This document shows positions 11,740 through 24,900 of a stretch of DNA of 64,000 nt, in pieces; the first letter of the stretch is position 1; each line of letters opens with the position of its first letter. Origin of the DNA: Candolleomyces eurysporus. Taxonomy: Eukaryota; Basidiomycota; Agaricomycetes; Agaricales; Psathyrellaceae. Under the pieces are notes generated by a model, which made no database searches, was not told where the DNA came from, and saw only the letters and a program-made list of their open reading frames with translations. A program made the translations under genes and the position numbers. The stretch is taken from NCBI GenBank assembly GCA_027579435.1, contig JANBPK010000754.1:62001-126000 (forward strand), given 5' to 3'.

Positions 11740-14193
11740 TCTAATTATCCGTTTTTCCTATCCGCACGATCACAGAGGCCAATTTCTTGAGGATTCAGGA
11801 TTTAGAAAGGTGGTTCTCGAATACTGGGTCGTTATCAGAGTTCATCAAACTGTCGCGTGATTTCGTGGGGGTCGGGGTGTTTACGAAATTGCAACTCCGC
11901 GAAGACCTACATGCCCGTAACGTTCCAGACCAGACCTTGCAGCAAGCAGTCTCTGAGCGAGCGAAACTGTGCTATGATACCCGGTCGTAAAGTGTCAGTG
12001 GGTCCTGTTGTGAGGTAGTTCGTCTGTTAGAGAAATCGTATCAGCAAAGAAACTGGGACCCCCAAATTAGCCGAGTCGACATATTCCGGAATTAGGAAGA
12101 CATTTGACAAGAGCAATGCTATTGGCCGGGTCGTCGTTTAGAGTTTAAATAATGGAATAAATGAGGTTAGTTTGGCTGCCCTGAGCTCAGTGACTGCAGA
12201 TGACCAGGGACCTCCCTTTGTTTCGTTTCGAACCAGTGGTCTCTTTCCTTCCCGAGGCTTTTGGTACAAGTAGGAGGTGTGGGCTGTAATCACAGCCATG
12301 CCCTCGACCTCGAGCCTGTACTTGACAGGCCCACCTGAATTCCATCTCAGCGACAATACTCCCGTCCATGTGCCAAACCTAAGCGAGCCACGTAGAACAG
12401 ATTGGGTACCACTCAGTATGTATGATCTTTTGTCTTGCTGCATGTTCCTTACTGGATTTGCTCTCGCCGTCTCCAGACAATCGTAAATATTTCTCAGCCC
12501 ATGACGAATGCTTTGCGCCACAGGATCTCACCATTGCTGGCCGCTTATTTCGCGCGCTGAGGTCCCGCCCTTCACATAGAATCCCGAATTACCAAAGTCC
12601 TGCTTCACCATCAGAAGTCTCGACAACAGGGTGATGCTGGTTTCTTGCACTCACTCTNCAGATGGCTGGTGGCCGGNGTTGCAGAACTNTAAGCATCTCG
12701 TGGCTTTGTATAGCAGTAATGATGAGCAGATGGGTAGATGACTCACGCTCCCCGACTCACCAACTGCGATCTGGCTTTACTTCGTCAGAGGACGGGGAAT
12801 TTAGGAATTCTCACGTCGTTGACATCGATAGGGAGNGGGAGAGATATTTAAGGACTTACGATCGACAGATTCCACAAAACTTGACAACGTTACGACACCG
12901 GTTGGGTAAACCTCAACTGAGGTTAGAGCGGCCAGCTGGACGACCAACAGAAGAGCTCATGCTCAGTTCGAACATTGAACCCTTCATGCGACAACTCGCT
13001 GTCAGATTCTGGCCTGCTTGAGGACGTATCTAACAGACTCAACTTGCCGTTTTACGGCGTGGATTTCATGTCAGTTAGGCATATAAACTCAACGATTCCG
13101 GTTTCCTCGGGTCCGCCGCCTCACGCCTTCCGCTTTGGGAAGCCCCTTTCTGACTTCGTACTGCCATCATTGACATCAAGCACCCCGAGTCCACACTGCC
13201 AGAGTGTCAGTGCCCTCACCGCTTTATGTCCAATCCAGATGAAGGNAATCGCATTGGAAAGGATGTTGCACGATGGCTGGAGAGGAATCGGGTCATGCGA
13301 AAGTTCGTGAACTCTGGTGAGCAAACCACCGGTCGATTCGAACTGATAAGGGGTTCCTGGGTGGATAACTCCTCAGAGATCTCTACCGTAAGCAAATCTG
13401 TGATCTGATACGCCATTAGATCTTGAGTTTGCCCATTGGAGGCTATGTTTGTGTATGTTATGTGACGCGTCGTAAGTTCCTCGTGGGACATGTCTGAGAG
13501 CGGAAGCTGACTTGGGAAGCGCCCTCGAAACAGCAAACGAAGAGCGAACAATAAACCAACCCCAGACCTTACCGAAACACCAGGGCCCTCGCGAATGANG
13601 GTCATAGTACGGAGGGCCCACGAGGCTTTTGGCCCCGTAACGTGTGGGCTTTCGAAGCCCAAATGGACGTGCGTAAAACCTGCCTGCCCGTTGAGCCATC
13701 CCTAATTGGGGAGCATAAGTTCCGATAGCCTGGTAAAGACTCTGGATAGGTTGTTTGACCGCGAATGTCAAAAATCTCGGATAAAGAATCCAAAAAGAAT
13801 CGAAGCGCCCAGTCAAAACGCCATGGATGTGCCTGTGTGAGCTTTGGCGGGTCCATCAAAACGGGTATCATGAGCACAGCGAACCAGATTCTCCAACAAA
13901 TCAAACAATTTCAAACTGGCTGGCTTCCAGATGCAGCTGAGTCCTGAGATCATACGCCAACAAAGATATAGGTTTCGAAGGGAGCCTTCTTTGCTATAAC
14001 TTGCGGTCATCCAGTTGTTCCCTTCGAACCTATTCAATTCCCTCCCGTTACCTCCATCTGAAACAGCCGCGCCCGCGCGCTCGATCACCCTCCTCTTTCG
14101 GCCATACCCCCTCACCCTCGACACCACTCACCGTATCGAATCTCACTCTTTCTCGAGCTTCACGAACCACTGGCGAAGGCGTCTTCGAAACCT
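11740..14193. other. intergenic, no supportable gene
   Basis: About 2.45 kb. Several 60-150 codon ORFs overlap on both strands; none carries a recognised domain. The minus-strand stretch about 13900-13370 has hydrophobic pieces (IWFAVLMIPVLM, FWILYPRFL) that could be remnants of a membrane-protein gene, but the pieces lie in different frames and no consistent splice set was found. Confidence 0.45.
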
Positions 14194-15614
14194 ATGGATC
14201 GTATCTCCAATTTTCCACGGGCACCGTACGGAGCAGCAATGTCGACGAGGGCGCAGCGTGTTACTCGTGGTGCAAGCCTCAAAGATACGGACCTCCACGA
14301 TGACCTAGCCTCAATATCGGGCTCAGACGATGGAAACTACCCGCTGTACCATGACTCTTCAAAACATGACGTGGATCATGAACGTGAGTCGTTCATTGCT
14401 TCTTTCACCTTGCTAAATTAATGTGAGGTCAGCAGAAGGCGCCGATCCCGCCTTGACTTCTCAAACGCTGAATGCCGACGGGACGCCCAAGCGACCAATG
14501 AACGCCTTTATGATTTTTGCTCGCAGAAGAAGGCCTCAGGTGTCTGCGGAGAATCAGGCGATGAGGACCGGAGAAATTAGCAAGCTGTTGAGCAAAGAGT
14601 GGAGTAGTATGCCTCAGGTAAATATCAGTGTTATCCCGCCTCCCATTCTACTCATGACAGAGGTGCTTCTTCCAGTCAGAGAAGCAATACTACCAAGAAC
14701 AGGCGAAGCTATTGAAGGAGAGCTTCAATTCTAAATACCCTGAATATGTCTACCGTCGACGGCCCAATAATTCGCGACGTCGCCGCCGTTCTGACGCAAG
14801 TCTCAAGTCTGCCGATGGGGCAGCTGGCGGCGAGGATGGGATATCTGGTGGAGATTTTGAGTCCCCGACCGATGGAGAAGAATACGACGCCAAGAGCGAC
14901 GGCTCGTACCCTCGTAACTCCCATGAGCCCCCACCGTACGAACAAATGAAATACCCCTCCATTTCCCGTTCCTCCACACACCCTTTCCCGTCCAATAATT
15001 CCCTCTATCGGGACTCTCAGGATGTACGCCTTCCCTATCCCGACCAACGTCTCTCCCACCGACTCTCCCAACCGTCTTTGAATTACTCATTGACGTCGTC
15101 GTCGTCATCATCTTCAAGCTTTCCTACGGATCTTACCTCCCAGTCGTGGCACCCCAGAATGGATCGCGGCGCCAGCGGGCCATGGTCCACTAGTGGATCA
15201 CACAGTGACCGTGCCGGACCACCGTCCCTAAAAACAGGTAATTACCTTTCGGGTTCCTCGAACGGAGTCTGGGGCGGCCTCTCTTCGTCCCCCGGCAATT
15301 CGAGCTCTTCCCCCAATTTTGGATTCCCTACCCTCAATACACCGTTCTACCCTTCCCAGTCCACTATCTCCGACTACCAAACCGAATCCGGCGGAAGCTC
15401 GCATTACGGCGACCCATCCTTGTCGTTGCAGCCTCTTGACCGGCCGTTCGATTCCGCGCGGGGGACTTCGCTCAGCGAGCCACTCACCTATCCTGCCCGG
15501 GGTATATCCAGAGGACTTCCTCCCGTCGCCTCGATCTCTGGATATCCTGCACACCTCCCATCGACCTCCAGTCATGGTCCAATCGATTCCTCCAACTACT
15601 GGCCGCGTTCGTAG
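14194..15614 (+). CDS. HMG-box transcription factor
   Basis: Three exons (14194-14383, 14436-14617, 14676-15614) with consistent phases encode about 436 residues. The HMG box runs from about residue 81 (KRPMNAFMIFARRRRPQVSAENQ, then TGEISKLLSKEW) through the second splice junction into the third helix (SEKQYYQEQAKLLKESF) and ends in YPEYVYRRRPNNSRRRRR, a basic tail that may also be a nuclear localisation signal. PMNAFM...YVYRRRP is the SOX/MATA-like sequence-specific class, not the abundant non-specific HMGB class. The rest is long, serine- and proline-rich and probably disordered. By family knowledge such proteins act in sexual development or fruiting; which genes it controls is unknown. An alternative start is the ATG at 14239. 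Confidence 0.9.
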
Positions 15615-16917
15615 ATCTACTTTCTTGAGGGTTTTCTAGATTCATGTTGTGTTCTGGGTCGTTTACTTTAGTTTAGCAGCCATGCCTTTCCTTCTGTATA
15701 TATACTTCCTCACCCTTCGATCTTCGAATTTAGTCGTGATGGGCGACTAANTACTGTATTACCTTCACATTGCTTATCAGTCATTTTCATGTATATGCTT
15801 TCAATTGCAATTCAGTTGTGGATGTGCTTAGGCCTCGGATCATATACTTACGACGTAGGCTATTGAGTACAAAAATGTGCCCAGCACGGAGCGTCAGCGT
15901 CATTGACATGTTGATGTTGGCTTACCATTCCCACTGTTTGAATTGAATGAAGATCCAACAAATTTTTGAATGGGTTCTATGCCGGCGGTAAGCTTGCGCT
16001 TGCGAACTACCACCAATTGAGTTGTGTGACTGGCACCGCCGTGATCGGTCTGTATGTGAAATGGAGCTCAAGAGACGCAAAATCCTAAAGGAATCTAAAG
16101 AAGCCTCCAGTGGCTGGGGTNACTTGACAGCGAGGCGAGTGGCTTATTGAATTGTCATTACAAAAGACGTGAAACCTCCATCACAATCCGCAGCCAAGCT
16201 CACCTCTTCAAATGGCTTTCCCTGGCCGTTCTGTGGAGTGCCCCTATCAAAACATATATCTATAAATGCGAAGAATATTCCTTATCATTTTGTTGGAGTG
16301 ATGGTGGTAAAGGCATCGCATCCAAGCCTACCTAGCACCTCCACAAATCCACAACACCATATAGTCGGTTCCCATTGAACAATATCGATCCGTTCGCCTC
16401 CTTCCCCGCTGCCCACCATCCGAAGCGAGCCCGCGCCCCGACATAAATGATCGGGATCACTGACGCGCTAAGCGAGACTCGNCGNACTAAATTAAGCAGG
16501 GTACTGACAAATCCCCAGGCNNTCGACTTCAAGCTTGTGCTTCGATGATGTTCGTGTGACGNCTATCACGGTGAAAGCGAGGCTCGGATTGNNGNNGGNC
16601 TGNCACAAACNCCANAGGTCAAAGCCACGTCGACATTGATNNGATNTTCATTTTCAACTCACATTACTGGCTAATTGGAACCTGTCGTCGGCTGGATTCG
16701 AACTTGAGTCCCCTTGGCTTCCTCCCTCTGACATGCCCACNNNGGATGCACCAGTTCCGACACCGGCCACGGAAACGGAATACCCGGTGAGGGATGCCCA
16801 TGAAATTTGTGTGTACCTGGCTGGGGATTGCGGGCCTGGTCAGCCATTATAAATGTAAAGCTAGGCGTCTGGTCCTTNTCCACCGCCCTCCAAGACGCCC
16901 AACGATTGCTTAGTGCG
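15615..16917. other. intergenic, no gene seen
   Basis: About 1.3 kb of AT-richer DNA with several Ns. It contains the 3' end region of the HMG gene and the upstream region of the dienoyl-CoA reductase gene. A tRNA-like TTCGAA stretch at about 16695 was tested and rejected. Confidence 0.5.
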
Positions 16918-18231
16918 ATGGCCCCAGCTGCTTATGTTCAACCGATTGCCGATTCAACAAGTGTCTTCAAAGAAGATCTTTTCAAGGGAAAGGTCCTCTT
17001 CTGCACCGGTGGAGGCTCTGGAATATGTCGTGGCATGACGGAAGCAATGGTGTGTTCTCTTTACCCCACATTAACGACCGCTTTAACGTATTCATCGTTC
17101 TTCACGAACCATTAGATGCGTCACGGNGCCAATGCGACGATTGTGGGCCGAAAGTGCGCCTCCCGTCTTCTACGGACCCAANAATCTTTGTCTCACTTCT
17201 AACGAACCGTGTTCTGCAGGTTTGACCGACTGCAGCAGACAGCCAAGGAGCTTTCAGAAGCCACTGGACGGGAATGCCTACCAGTCCAAGCNGACGTTCG
17301 CCAGCCGGCAACCTTGCAGGAAGCCGTGGCCAAAACGATNGAGAAGTTTGGTAGGATCGATTTTGTCATTTGTGGTGAGTTGCGGCATCCTTCTAGTTCT
17401 TCTAATCCTGTCTATGAACGAGCACTTGATGAGACTCATGATCATGATGAAAATCGACTTCATTAGGTGCTGCTGGAAACTTCCTGGCCCCAATCTCTGG
17501 CGTATCGGAAAATGCGTTTAAGACCGTTATCGAAATCGACACTGTAAGAGAATAACTCGCCCTCTTTTCCTCCTCGTTCCCCACAAACCCCACTCAAAAT
17601 CCCTCCCACCCTTCTCCTTGTGTCCAGATCGGTACCTACAGCACGATCAAGGCCACTATCCCGCACGTACGTGCTTCGAAAGGGGCTTATATTCACGTTA
17701 GCGCAACATTGCACTACAATGGTAAGCGTCCATCAGATTCCAAACCCTCTTTCCTTCCGCCTTGGAGTTTGCACTGGTTGCAGTTGTCGGAAGAACCTGA
17801 ATCCCCTGAGTCCGACCTTGATCCCTAATCCCCTATAATTCACAGGTACCCCCTATCAAGTTCACGTTTCTGCCGCCAAAGCAGGTGTCGACGCGTTATC
17901 TGCGGTACTCGCAGTTGAAGAAGGTCCGCACGGCGTTCGTTCCAACGTAATCGCACCTGGCCCCATCGCCAACACAGAGGGAATGGATCGCCTGTCACCC
18001 AAGAACGTCGATATGGACAAGTTCAACGCGTACCCTGTTGGACGCCAAGGTGACGTCAAGGACATCGCGAACGCGACTGTATTCTTGTTCAGCCCTGCAG
18101 CGTCATATATCACTGGCCAAGTTCTCCCTGTTGACGGCGGCTCGGAACACACTCGCTATCAGTTCCTCCCTTATCCGCAATCTGTCCTTGATCCTCAGAG
18201 CGTTGCTCATCTGATCAAGGCTAGGATGTGA
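16918..18231 (+). CDS. SPS19: peroxisomal 2,4-dienoyl-CoA reductase (SDR family)
   Basis: Six exons (16918-17049, 17116-17153, 17220-17374, 17467-17543, 17628-17721, 17846-18231) in consistent phase encode 293 residues. The enzyme is an NADPH-dependent reductase that allows beta-oxidation of unsaturated fatty acids. Landmarks are the SDR cofactor motif TGGGSGI near residue 32 with N-terminal GKVLFCTGG, and [22 protein letters not shown] is the family form of the NNAG motif. The stretch [22 protein letters not shown] keeps the catalytic lysine but lacks the usual YxxxK tyrosine, as in DECR2/SPS19. [15 protein letters not shown] follows. The last three residues, ARM, fit the loose peroxisomal PTS1 pattern [SAC][KRH][LM]. 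The ATG chosen starts MAPAAYVQP; the frame is open further upstream but that extension does not look conserved. Confidence 0.92.
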
Positions 18232-20615
18232 TCCAGACATATCCGGATTCACGACAAGGAAATGAGGGGTCTCTCGAGAATTCTATGGTGGTTCGAAGAA
18301 GTTTGGTTTAACCTTATCTGGGGCATTGTTGTATTTTACTCACCGCTACATATTGAATCGTATGCCGCACTTAAAGCTAACCCTCTTGGCCGCACTCCAA
18401 CGGTGGCCGAAGACATCGAGCCTAAGGCATCAAATCGAGGGACGCAGTGTCAACTCAGGGTCAAACGATGGAGGTAAATGCAAGGGTTCACAGCTGAGGT
18501 GGCAACTCACTTCTGCAGACGCCTCCGAATTAAACTTTTGGATCATGAGGTACTCACCGCACGACGTGACGTTCTTTCTGGGGCGCTTACCACATACGAA
18601 TTATCCAGATCNCCTTTACCCCACCTTAACGGAGAATTCTGAGCGCTTCGGGTTCAGCACAGCTCCAGGAAGCAGTGGCTCACCTGACGTTGCTTGACGT
18701 TCATCAGATTGGTTGACCGTTGGCATGGGTTCCAGCTGCAGTGCGACTCCGGAAAGAGTGGGTAAACAGGCCTGAAGGGGCTGACTCGCTCAATCCCCTG
18801 TAGAACCGCGGGAAGGGCCGGCATCATCACCAACGACCCTTTGCGCCGATGCTTTAGGTAAGAAAAAGTGATAGATAGATGCATAACCAAAAAAGAGGGT
18901 GGNGGTTATTGCTGGATTCCACGATATGATCGCTCTCATCGTCGCGATATCTGATCCAAAAGGGAGAGGTACGGAGGATAACGAGGGTCAGTGTAAGATG
19001 GGTATGTAGTACCTAGGGTCCGGAATAAGGGGGTCTAGCTCGATGCAAAGCAAGACTTGTGGGCCTGCCAAGTTTAACGGGAGCTAAATCACATATTTAG
19101 CATCAACATTTTCAATCAATTTAGAGTGCGTACGTTCCGCGTCGAGCAATGGCGATCATTNACAACCAATACAATTCAACGACGCAATAACTGAATTGAA
19201 TAGCTCATAGCCTGATTCATAAATTAACATTTCTGGCGTTGTCCTTACCGAGAAAAGACCGTCTTCGACTTCTTATCAAACACAGCGAAGGAGAAGTGAT
19301 TGGACTCGCGGAGAGAACCTGTCAAACGAGCCAGGCTGCAGGTCAGGCAAACCAATCATGTGAACACACGGCCTGGGTCGAAGCGGATTGGCGGAATGGT
19401 TCAGGGTTGGCGCAAGGAAACCTGAAGTAGAAAGAGATCTCAAGGCACTCNAGAGAAGTCTTGAGGAGTCCCTTCGATCTCCCGATTGGACGAGGCGGCG
19501 TTGTCCCTGACCGGTTCGGAATCAGTCGACATTACGGGGCGCTCACGTATTCGAAATCACAATGCCACATTCTAGAAAGACATGAGGCAGACAAGAGGCA
19601 AGACAGCCTGCAAATCGCCTGTGCTCGGGTGCAGATTGACGCAATGGCACCTGCGCGGAGTTATGAATTGGGTCAAGTCGGCCCAACAATTTATAAAACG
19701 CGGACCTGGTGAAAGGAGAAAACTGGTCGCCGCAAGCGCCATGAGTGCGCCACCAAACGTCAGAACATGCAAAAGCAGACGCGCTGTGGCGTTTTCTGTG
19801 CGTGTATGTGGGAAGTNGAAAGAGCCGATATCATCTTGACCCAGATTAGCCATGATAGAGAAGTCGGAGAACATTAGTGACATCTACAAAAAAAGAGGGA
19901 CACAAGGATACTCGCTTTTTTGGATATTGAAACGGATCAGAAAGGTTGCACATGAGCAAACCATGAGTTACTCATGTCGAGACATCATTCTCGTGAACAG
20001 CACCAGGTCAGGGCACNGACCNAAANNNGTCTTTGATTGTCTGGAGTATAGATCAGGAAAATATGGGATTCAATGACGGAGGCTGAGGGCTCAAAAGGAC
20101 CATGTCCAATCCACGATTCAGCTACAGAGCAAGGCTGTTTGAAGACAGCCAATCGGTTACGCAAACTCACAAATTCTATTCTTCAAGGCTTCGCCAAGGT
20201 CAGGAAGCCAGCCCCATCAGAGTGCTTTACTATGATGAGTCACTAGATTGACATGGCCCGATATTAGCCTTCCTTGATGGTCGGAAAGGTTTACTGAAGC
20301 TAGAGTGCTATACATGTTGTGGTTTCGTAAAGACTGAAAAGTCCGCGATGGCATGGCTTGTTTGTCTTTGTTAGGAAGCAAAGCTGACGCCGTCTCATTG
20401 CCAGCCGCATGCCATCAGTGACGAAACACACCGTTTTCATCCTCTTGAACCCGAACCAGAACCACGACGACGATGGCAAGACGGTCTGCACCACTCTCGG
20501 AGCCCTCCTACCTCCCTCATNCCCCCCCACCAAGGAAGGAGACTGAATGATCCTTCGGAAAGTACATGGCAACGGTAAGAGCCAGCGTTATTTCTTCAGC
20601 TTGTTCCCGGAGCTC
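18232..20615. other. gene-poor intergenic region
   Basis: About 2.4 kb with Ns. No domain was recognised. A minus-strand ORF at 19883-19572 has one hydrophobic stretch (LLLHVLTFGGALMALAATSFLL) and could be an exon of an unknown membrane protein, but neighbouring exons were not found. Confidence 0.45.
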
Positions 20616-20759
20616 ATGACACGACTTAGGTTCTTGCGCACCGAGGTCTTTGCACCTGAAAAGCTTCCAGGAAACCTCAGTATCCTAACCGGAACTACCC
20701 TTTTCCTTGGAGGCATTGCTGCGCTTCGCACTTGGGGCGAACTCATGGTTCCTGCCTAG
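20616..20759 (+). CDS. small single-pass membrane protein, 47 residues
   Basis: ATG at 20616, stop at 20757-20759. The peptide starts MTRLRFLRTEVFAPEKLPGN, carries one membrane span (ILTGTTLFLGGIAALRTW) and ends GELMVPA. Size and layout (short basic N-terminus, one helix, very short C-terminus) recall small subunits of mitochondrial outer-membrane or respiratory complexes, but I cannot assign one. The open frame extends upstream to 20547 without a better start. It is isolated between gene-poor regions. Support comes from its clean hydrophobicity profile and compact end, not from a recognised family. Confidence 0.5.
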   Translation: MTRLRFLRTEVFAPEKLPGNLSILTGTTLFLGGIAALRTWGELMVPA

Positions 20760-21901
20760 ATGGCACCTTGCGGAATGGTGGATGGATGAGATCCAATAAC
20801 CAAAACAGTGCGTTGGGTTGTAGCTCTCGTGGTTCTGTAGACGTAACTAACGCTCTCTAGCTTGTCTTTAGATTACGCTATATTGTATAATTCCTATCCT
20901 GAGTCGGAATATTATCGACTCTTCTNGCCTCCCTCAGATGCATGAATAACGTCATAGTCACCATTATCTTTACATGTTCGTTCCGCTACCGCACTTGCGG
21001 TGCTTTATCGAGCATTGTTCTCTNTTGACAATCAAGTCTGTGGCCTCTGTGAGTTTTCGCTCTAGGTGTGACAGTCGACTTTACGCAAATAATGTACGGG
21101 TAGGAATTATTGTCGGAAATCATAGTGACTTGGTTGCAGCCCAGATCGAAAAAGCGTAGCTCCAGGGTGTTTGGTGTCATTGCTCACGGGTCTGGTGTAG
21201 ATGAACTCGATGTCGATGTTGAGTGCGGTTTCGGGCGTCAAGAGGTATCCGCATCTGAGGTGGGCGGACCGCGACGGTGCTATGATGGTGACCCTATGGT
21301 GACTTTATGACCCTTTCGAAGCATGTAGTAACATTCATCGTGAGTGTGGAAACCAATTGGCCTGGACAAGAAGTCTGACAGTTTCACTTAGCTGTGATGT
21401 ATTCTGTGAATGATTCTGCGCCCTTGAATCTCACTCGCTTGATCTTCCAGGAATGGATTGTGGATGATTGAACGAACACGAGGACATTAAAATGTAATTC
21501 ATTCCATGCCGAGGAAAATGACTCCGAATAACTGCAGTCCAACAGCTCCAACTCTCCACGTCATATGTGATGAAAAGGCGTGGAACATTTGCTAGGGTCG
21601 CCGAGGCTGGACCTTGCGGGCGCCGCACAAATGAATCGTGAGTCCCTGCATTCGCGCATAAGCAAAGACGCTCTGCTTCAAAGACATCACAGGTGATGCT
21701 TCACATGTTGAGTTCGATGTGATCTTCATCTCTTCTCGCGGCACCTGTCATTCGTCGCGCTCCTTCGCTCCATGCAAAGCCGTTGCGGCCTCCACGGCCC
21801 TCGAACGTAAGCCTCTTGAACACGGACTACACATCTCTCCGCCTCCATTGCCTTGTATGTTATTTCGATGTACTTCGAATTGGAGTGCCCTGCTGCACTC
21901 G
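20760..21901. other. intergenic, upstream of chitinase
   Basis: About 1.1 kb with no recognisable gene. It serves as the 5' region of the chitinase gene. Confidence 0.5.
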
Positions 21902-21908
21902 TATAAAA
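21902..21908 (+). promoter_or_regulatory. TATA box of the chitinase gene
   Basis: TATAAAA, 46 bp before the ATG at 21954. It is the best canonical core promoter element seen in the window. Confidence 0.5.
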
Positions 21909-21953
21909 CAAACGTTGCAAAGCCGGGGAGCCTTACGTTTCATTCACTTCAAG

Positions 21954-24900
21954 ATGTTGTCCATCTTGACATTCATTCTACTGTTCATAGCACGTATTGC
22001 AATCGCTGCTGGTATTTCCCATTCGTTGACATGTCATGAACTGGCTTACTTACACCTCCTCTCCAGATTGCAAAGTCGCGGTCGTTGGATCTCCCCACAA
22101 CAGCTGTTGGGATATTGCAAATGCCGCCGGCATCTCCGTCTCTAAGCTGCAGTCTTTCAATGGGAAAGTGGACTGTGGGGCACTCATGCCAGGTCGAGAN
22201 CACCCGCCGCATTTNGGACCATTTTTTGTGTTGACAAGTTTCGTTTAGGCCAGCGTCTTTGTGTGTCAGCTGGAACTTTGCCAGACATTTCTCCTAAGCC
22301 CAAACCCGATGGATCTTGCGCCACTGTGAGTCCGTCTCCTGAAAGGTTCTNGACGCCGGTNTAATANTTCTTCAGCATAAGGTTGGGGAAGGGGCTCAGT
22401 GTNACAAGATCGCCGAACNATATCACATCACCACTAAAGATATNGAGAAATACAATGAGGACACGTACAAGTGGAAAGGTTGGTTCGTTTTCTTTTGCNG
22501 GTCNTAGTCACTCACGTATGTACCTTCTCAGGCTGCAATAAACTCCAAGTTGGGGCTCTCATCTGCGTCTCTTCTGGGAAACCTCCGCCCATTCCGTACG
22601 TCGAACCCCTTGGGTCTTTATAACACGCATCANCCTGAACGCTTGAAAGGGTCAACCCAGACCTCCANTGTGGTCCAGAAAGTCCCGGTAACAAGACTTG
22701 TCCCTTGAACGTATGTTGCAGCGCATACGGCTTCTGNGGGCAGACCGAGGAATTCTGTGAGGATGCTCCNGTACGTGGATCATTTCTGCACGAGTAATAG
22801 TCCCTCATTTGCGTAACCATCAATTAGAACGGCGAACCCTGGTAAGGATGCTTCTGGGTTACTACAGAGAAACCTTACCCTGAACTTCGGCACTAGCCTC
22901 TCGAACTGCGGTTATCCAAAGTTGAAAACGTGCGGAGGCGGCCAGCTGAAGCGCAAGATCGGCTACTACGCTGGGTGGGCCGCACGTAGGAAATGCCAGA
23001 AATTCTCTCCCGACNATCTTGACTTGAAAGATTACACGGGCGTCATNTTCTCTTTTGCNACTATCAGCCAGTCTAACAAAATCGGTGCGTGTTNTNTCAT
23101 ATCCGATGACTGGAAGGTCAGACTGACGATGTCGTTGCAGAGCTTGACTCGAAGGACAAGCCTCTTCTACGGGACCTTGTCGGTCTGAAATCACGATGGC
23201 CTTCTCTCGAAGTGACGATCGCCATTGGAGGATGGGCGTTCTCGAATGACGATCCTACTCAGCACCTGTTTACAAGAATGATATCAACTAAAGCGAACAG
23301 AGGGACATTCATTGACTCTGTCAAGAAGTTCCTGGACGAGTACAACCTGGATGGTATTGATATCGATATGGAGTATCCGGCTGCTATGGAGAGGGAGGCG
23401 CCGCCATCAGGTATGGACCCCCTCTCTTTTTCGGTTATAATCCGGTGTTCCTGACAGTTTGACGGTTGCATGCGATAGATACACCCAACCTTACCGCGTT
23501 TTTCAAAGAAGCACGAGCTGCCCTGGGGAAGAAGGTCATATCAGTTGGTAAGTTTCCACAGTTGCCTTTGTTGGCAAAGTGTTAAAATGATCGAACACAG
23601 CGACCCCTGCTGGCTATTGGTTCCTTCGTGGCTTCGCAATCGACAAGATCGCCAAAGATGTGACGTATATCAACATGATGTGTAAGTTGTCGTACTAGTC
23701 NATCTGACCCGATTGTTTGCCGTCCTTGCTGATATTTGCTTGNGTCAAACACAGCGTACGACTATCACGGTCCTTGGGATCTGAAGGTNCAAGGAGAAGA
23801 TGGAATCTCGAAACCGCACACATCTTCCCAGGACATTATGGATAGCATCAGACTATACACTCGNGCAGGCGTCGATTTNGATAAGAGTAAGTGGGNGCAC
23901 GTAGCGTTNAGNNACAAANTTTGTTGACAGGTTTACGATCGTAAAGTCAATCTTGGACTCGCCTGGTANGGTAGAACATATGCCGTCGGNGGGTGCAAGG
24001 GCACCAAATGCAAGGTATGAATTTATGCTCGTTTGTCTCCTTGATGTGTGACGCTGANGAACCTGATGCTATAGATGTCTGGTGGAGGAAAGCCTGGCCC
24101 CTGTACCGGCGAATCCAGCATCAAGTCACAGACTGAGATCTGGAACGAGCTGAAGAAGGCCAATATCAAGCCCAACTATGAGTCGAAGACTCATACCTAT
24201 TGGTATAACAAGGTTCGTCCGTTTCACGTTATAGTACCTNCNCTAACGCGACCTTTTTGNTACCATTAGGACAGCGACTTTATCACGTTCGATGACGAGC
24301 GGTCATGGGAGTGAGTTACGGGATNTCTTGCAATTGATTCAAAAGCTGACAAGGATCGTCGAACCTTTAAGCTACAAGACGGACATGGCCTCAAGATACT
24401 GTTTCGGAGGAACTTTCGTCTGGTTTGTCCTCATCCTGTCTTGATTTATGGCCCTTCCCATTGACTTGNACCCAATAGGTCGCTCGATCAAGGAAAGCCC
24501 GCTGAGTCAGTTTNCAATGCGTCTCGAGTTCCACTTGGTTGTAAACTCATGGCTCTCCTTCTAGCCCCGTCCCGCCCGATCCCCCGGTTCGCATNGGATG
24601 CGTCCATAAAATGCCCGACGANGACACTCTCAATGACTGTGTGGTATGTCTTCNNNCTTCCCTGCTCTNATTGATCTAGTCTTATTTGGCTATAGAAAAT
24701 GGTCAATGATATCTTTGACACGTACGAATNTCNTNTNCTCCATGTTTTCANTCAACAGGCTGAACCATTCATCGTCCTCTCTCAGGAACCAGGTGTGTAT
24801 GCTTAGTATCACACGATGATTGCGGATGCTAACTTCGCGCTCCAGTATGTCTGCAAAGTCTCTCGGATTTGCTGCTTAAGTCTAACANAACCCAAGGTAC

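Noticed and set aside
11787..11990. 67-codon plus-strand ORF upstream of uridine phosphorylase
   Set aside because: No domain, no neighbours in frame, and it overlaps the probable promoter region of the uridine phosphorylase gene.
13370..14127. Hydrophobic minus-strand ORFs as a membrane-protein gene
   Set aside because: Pieces lie in different frames and no GT-AG set joins them; left as unassigned.
16670..16800. tRNA-like TTCGAATCC stretch on the minus strand
   Set aside because: The flanking bases do not form a T stem and the 5' and 3' ends cannot pair as an acceptor stem; no anticodon arm is visible.
2867..18231. Biosynthetic gene cluster built on the FAD monooxygenase and SDR genes
   Set aside because: The SDR is a peroxisomal dienoyl-CoA reductase and intervening genes are housekeeping or regulatory; the only terpene synthase piece is 40 kb away and broken.
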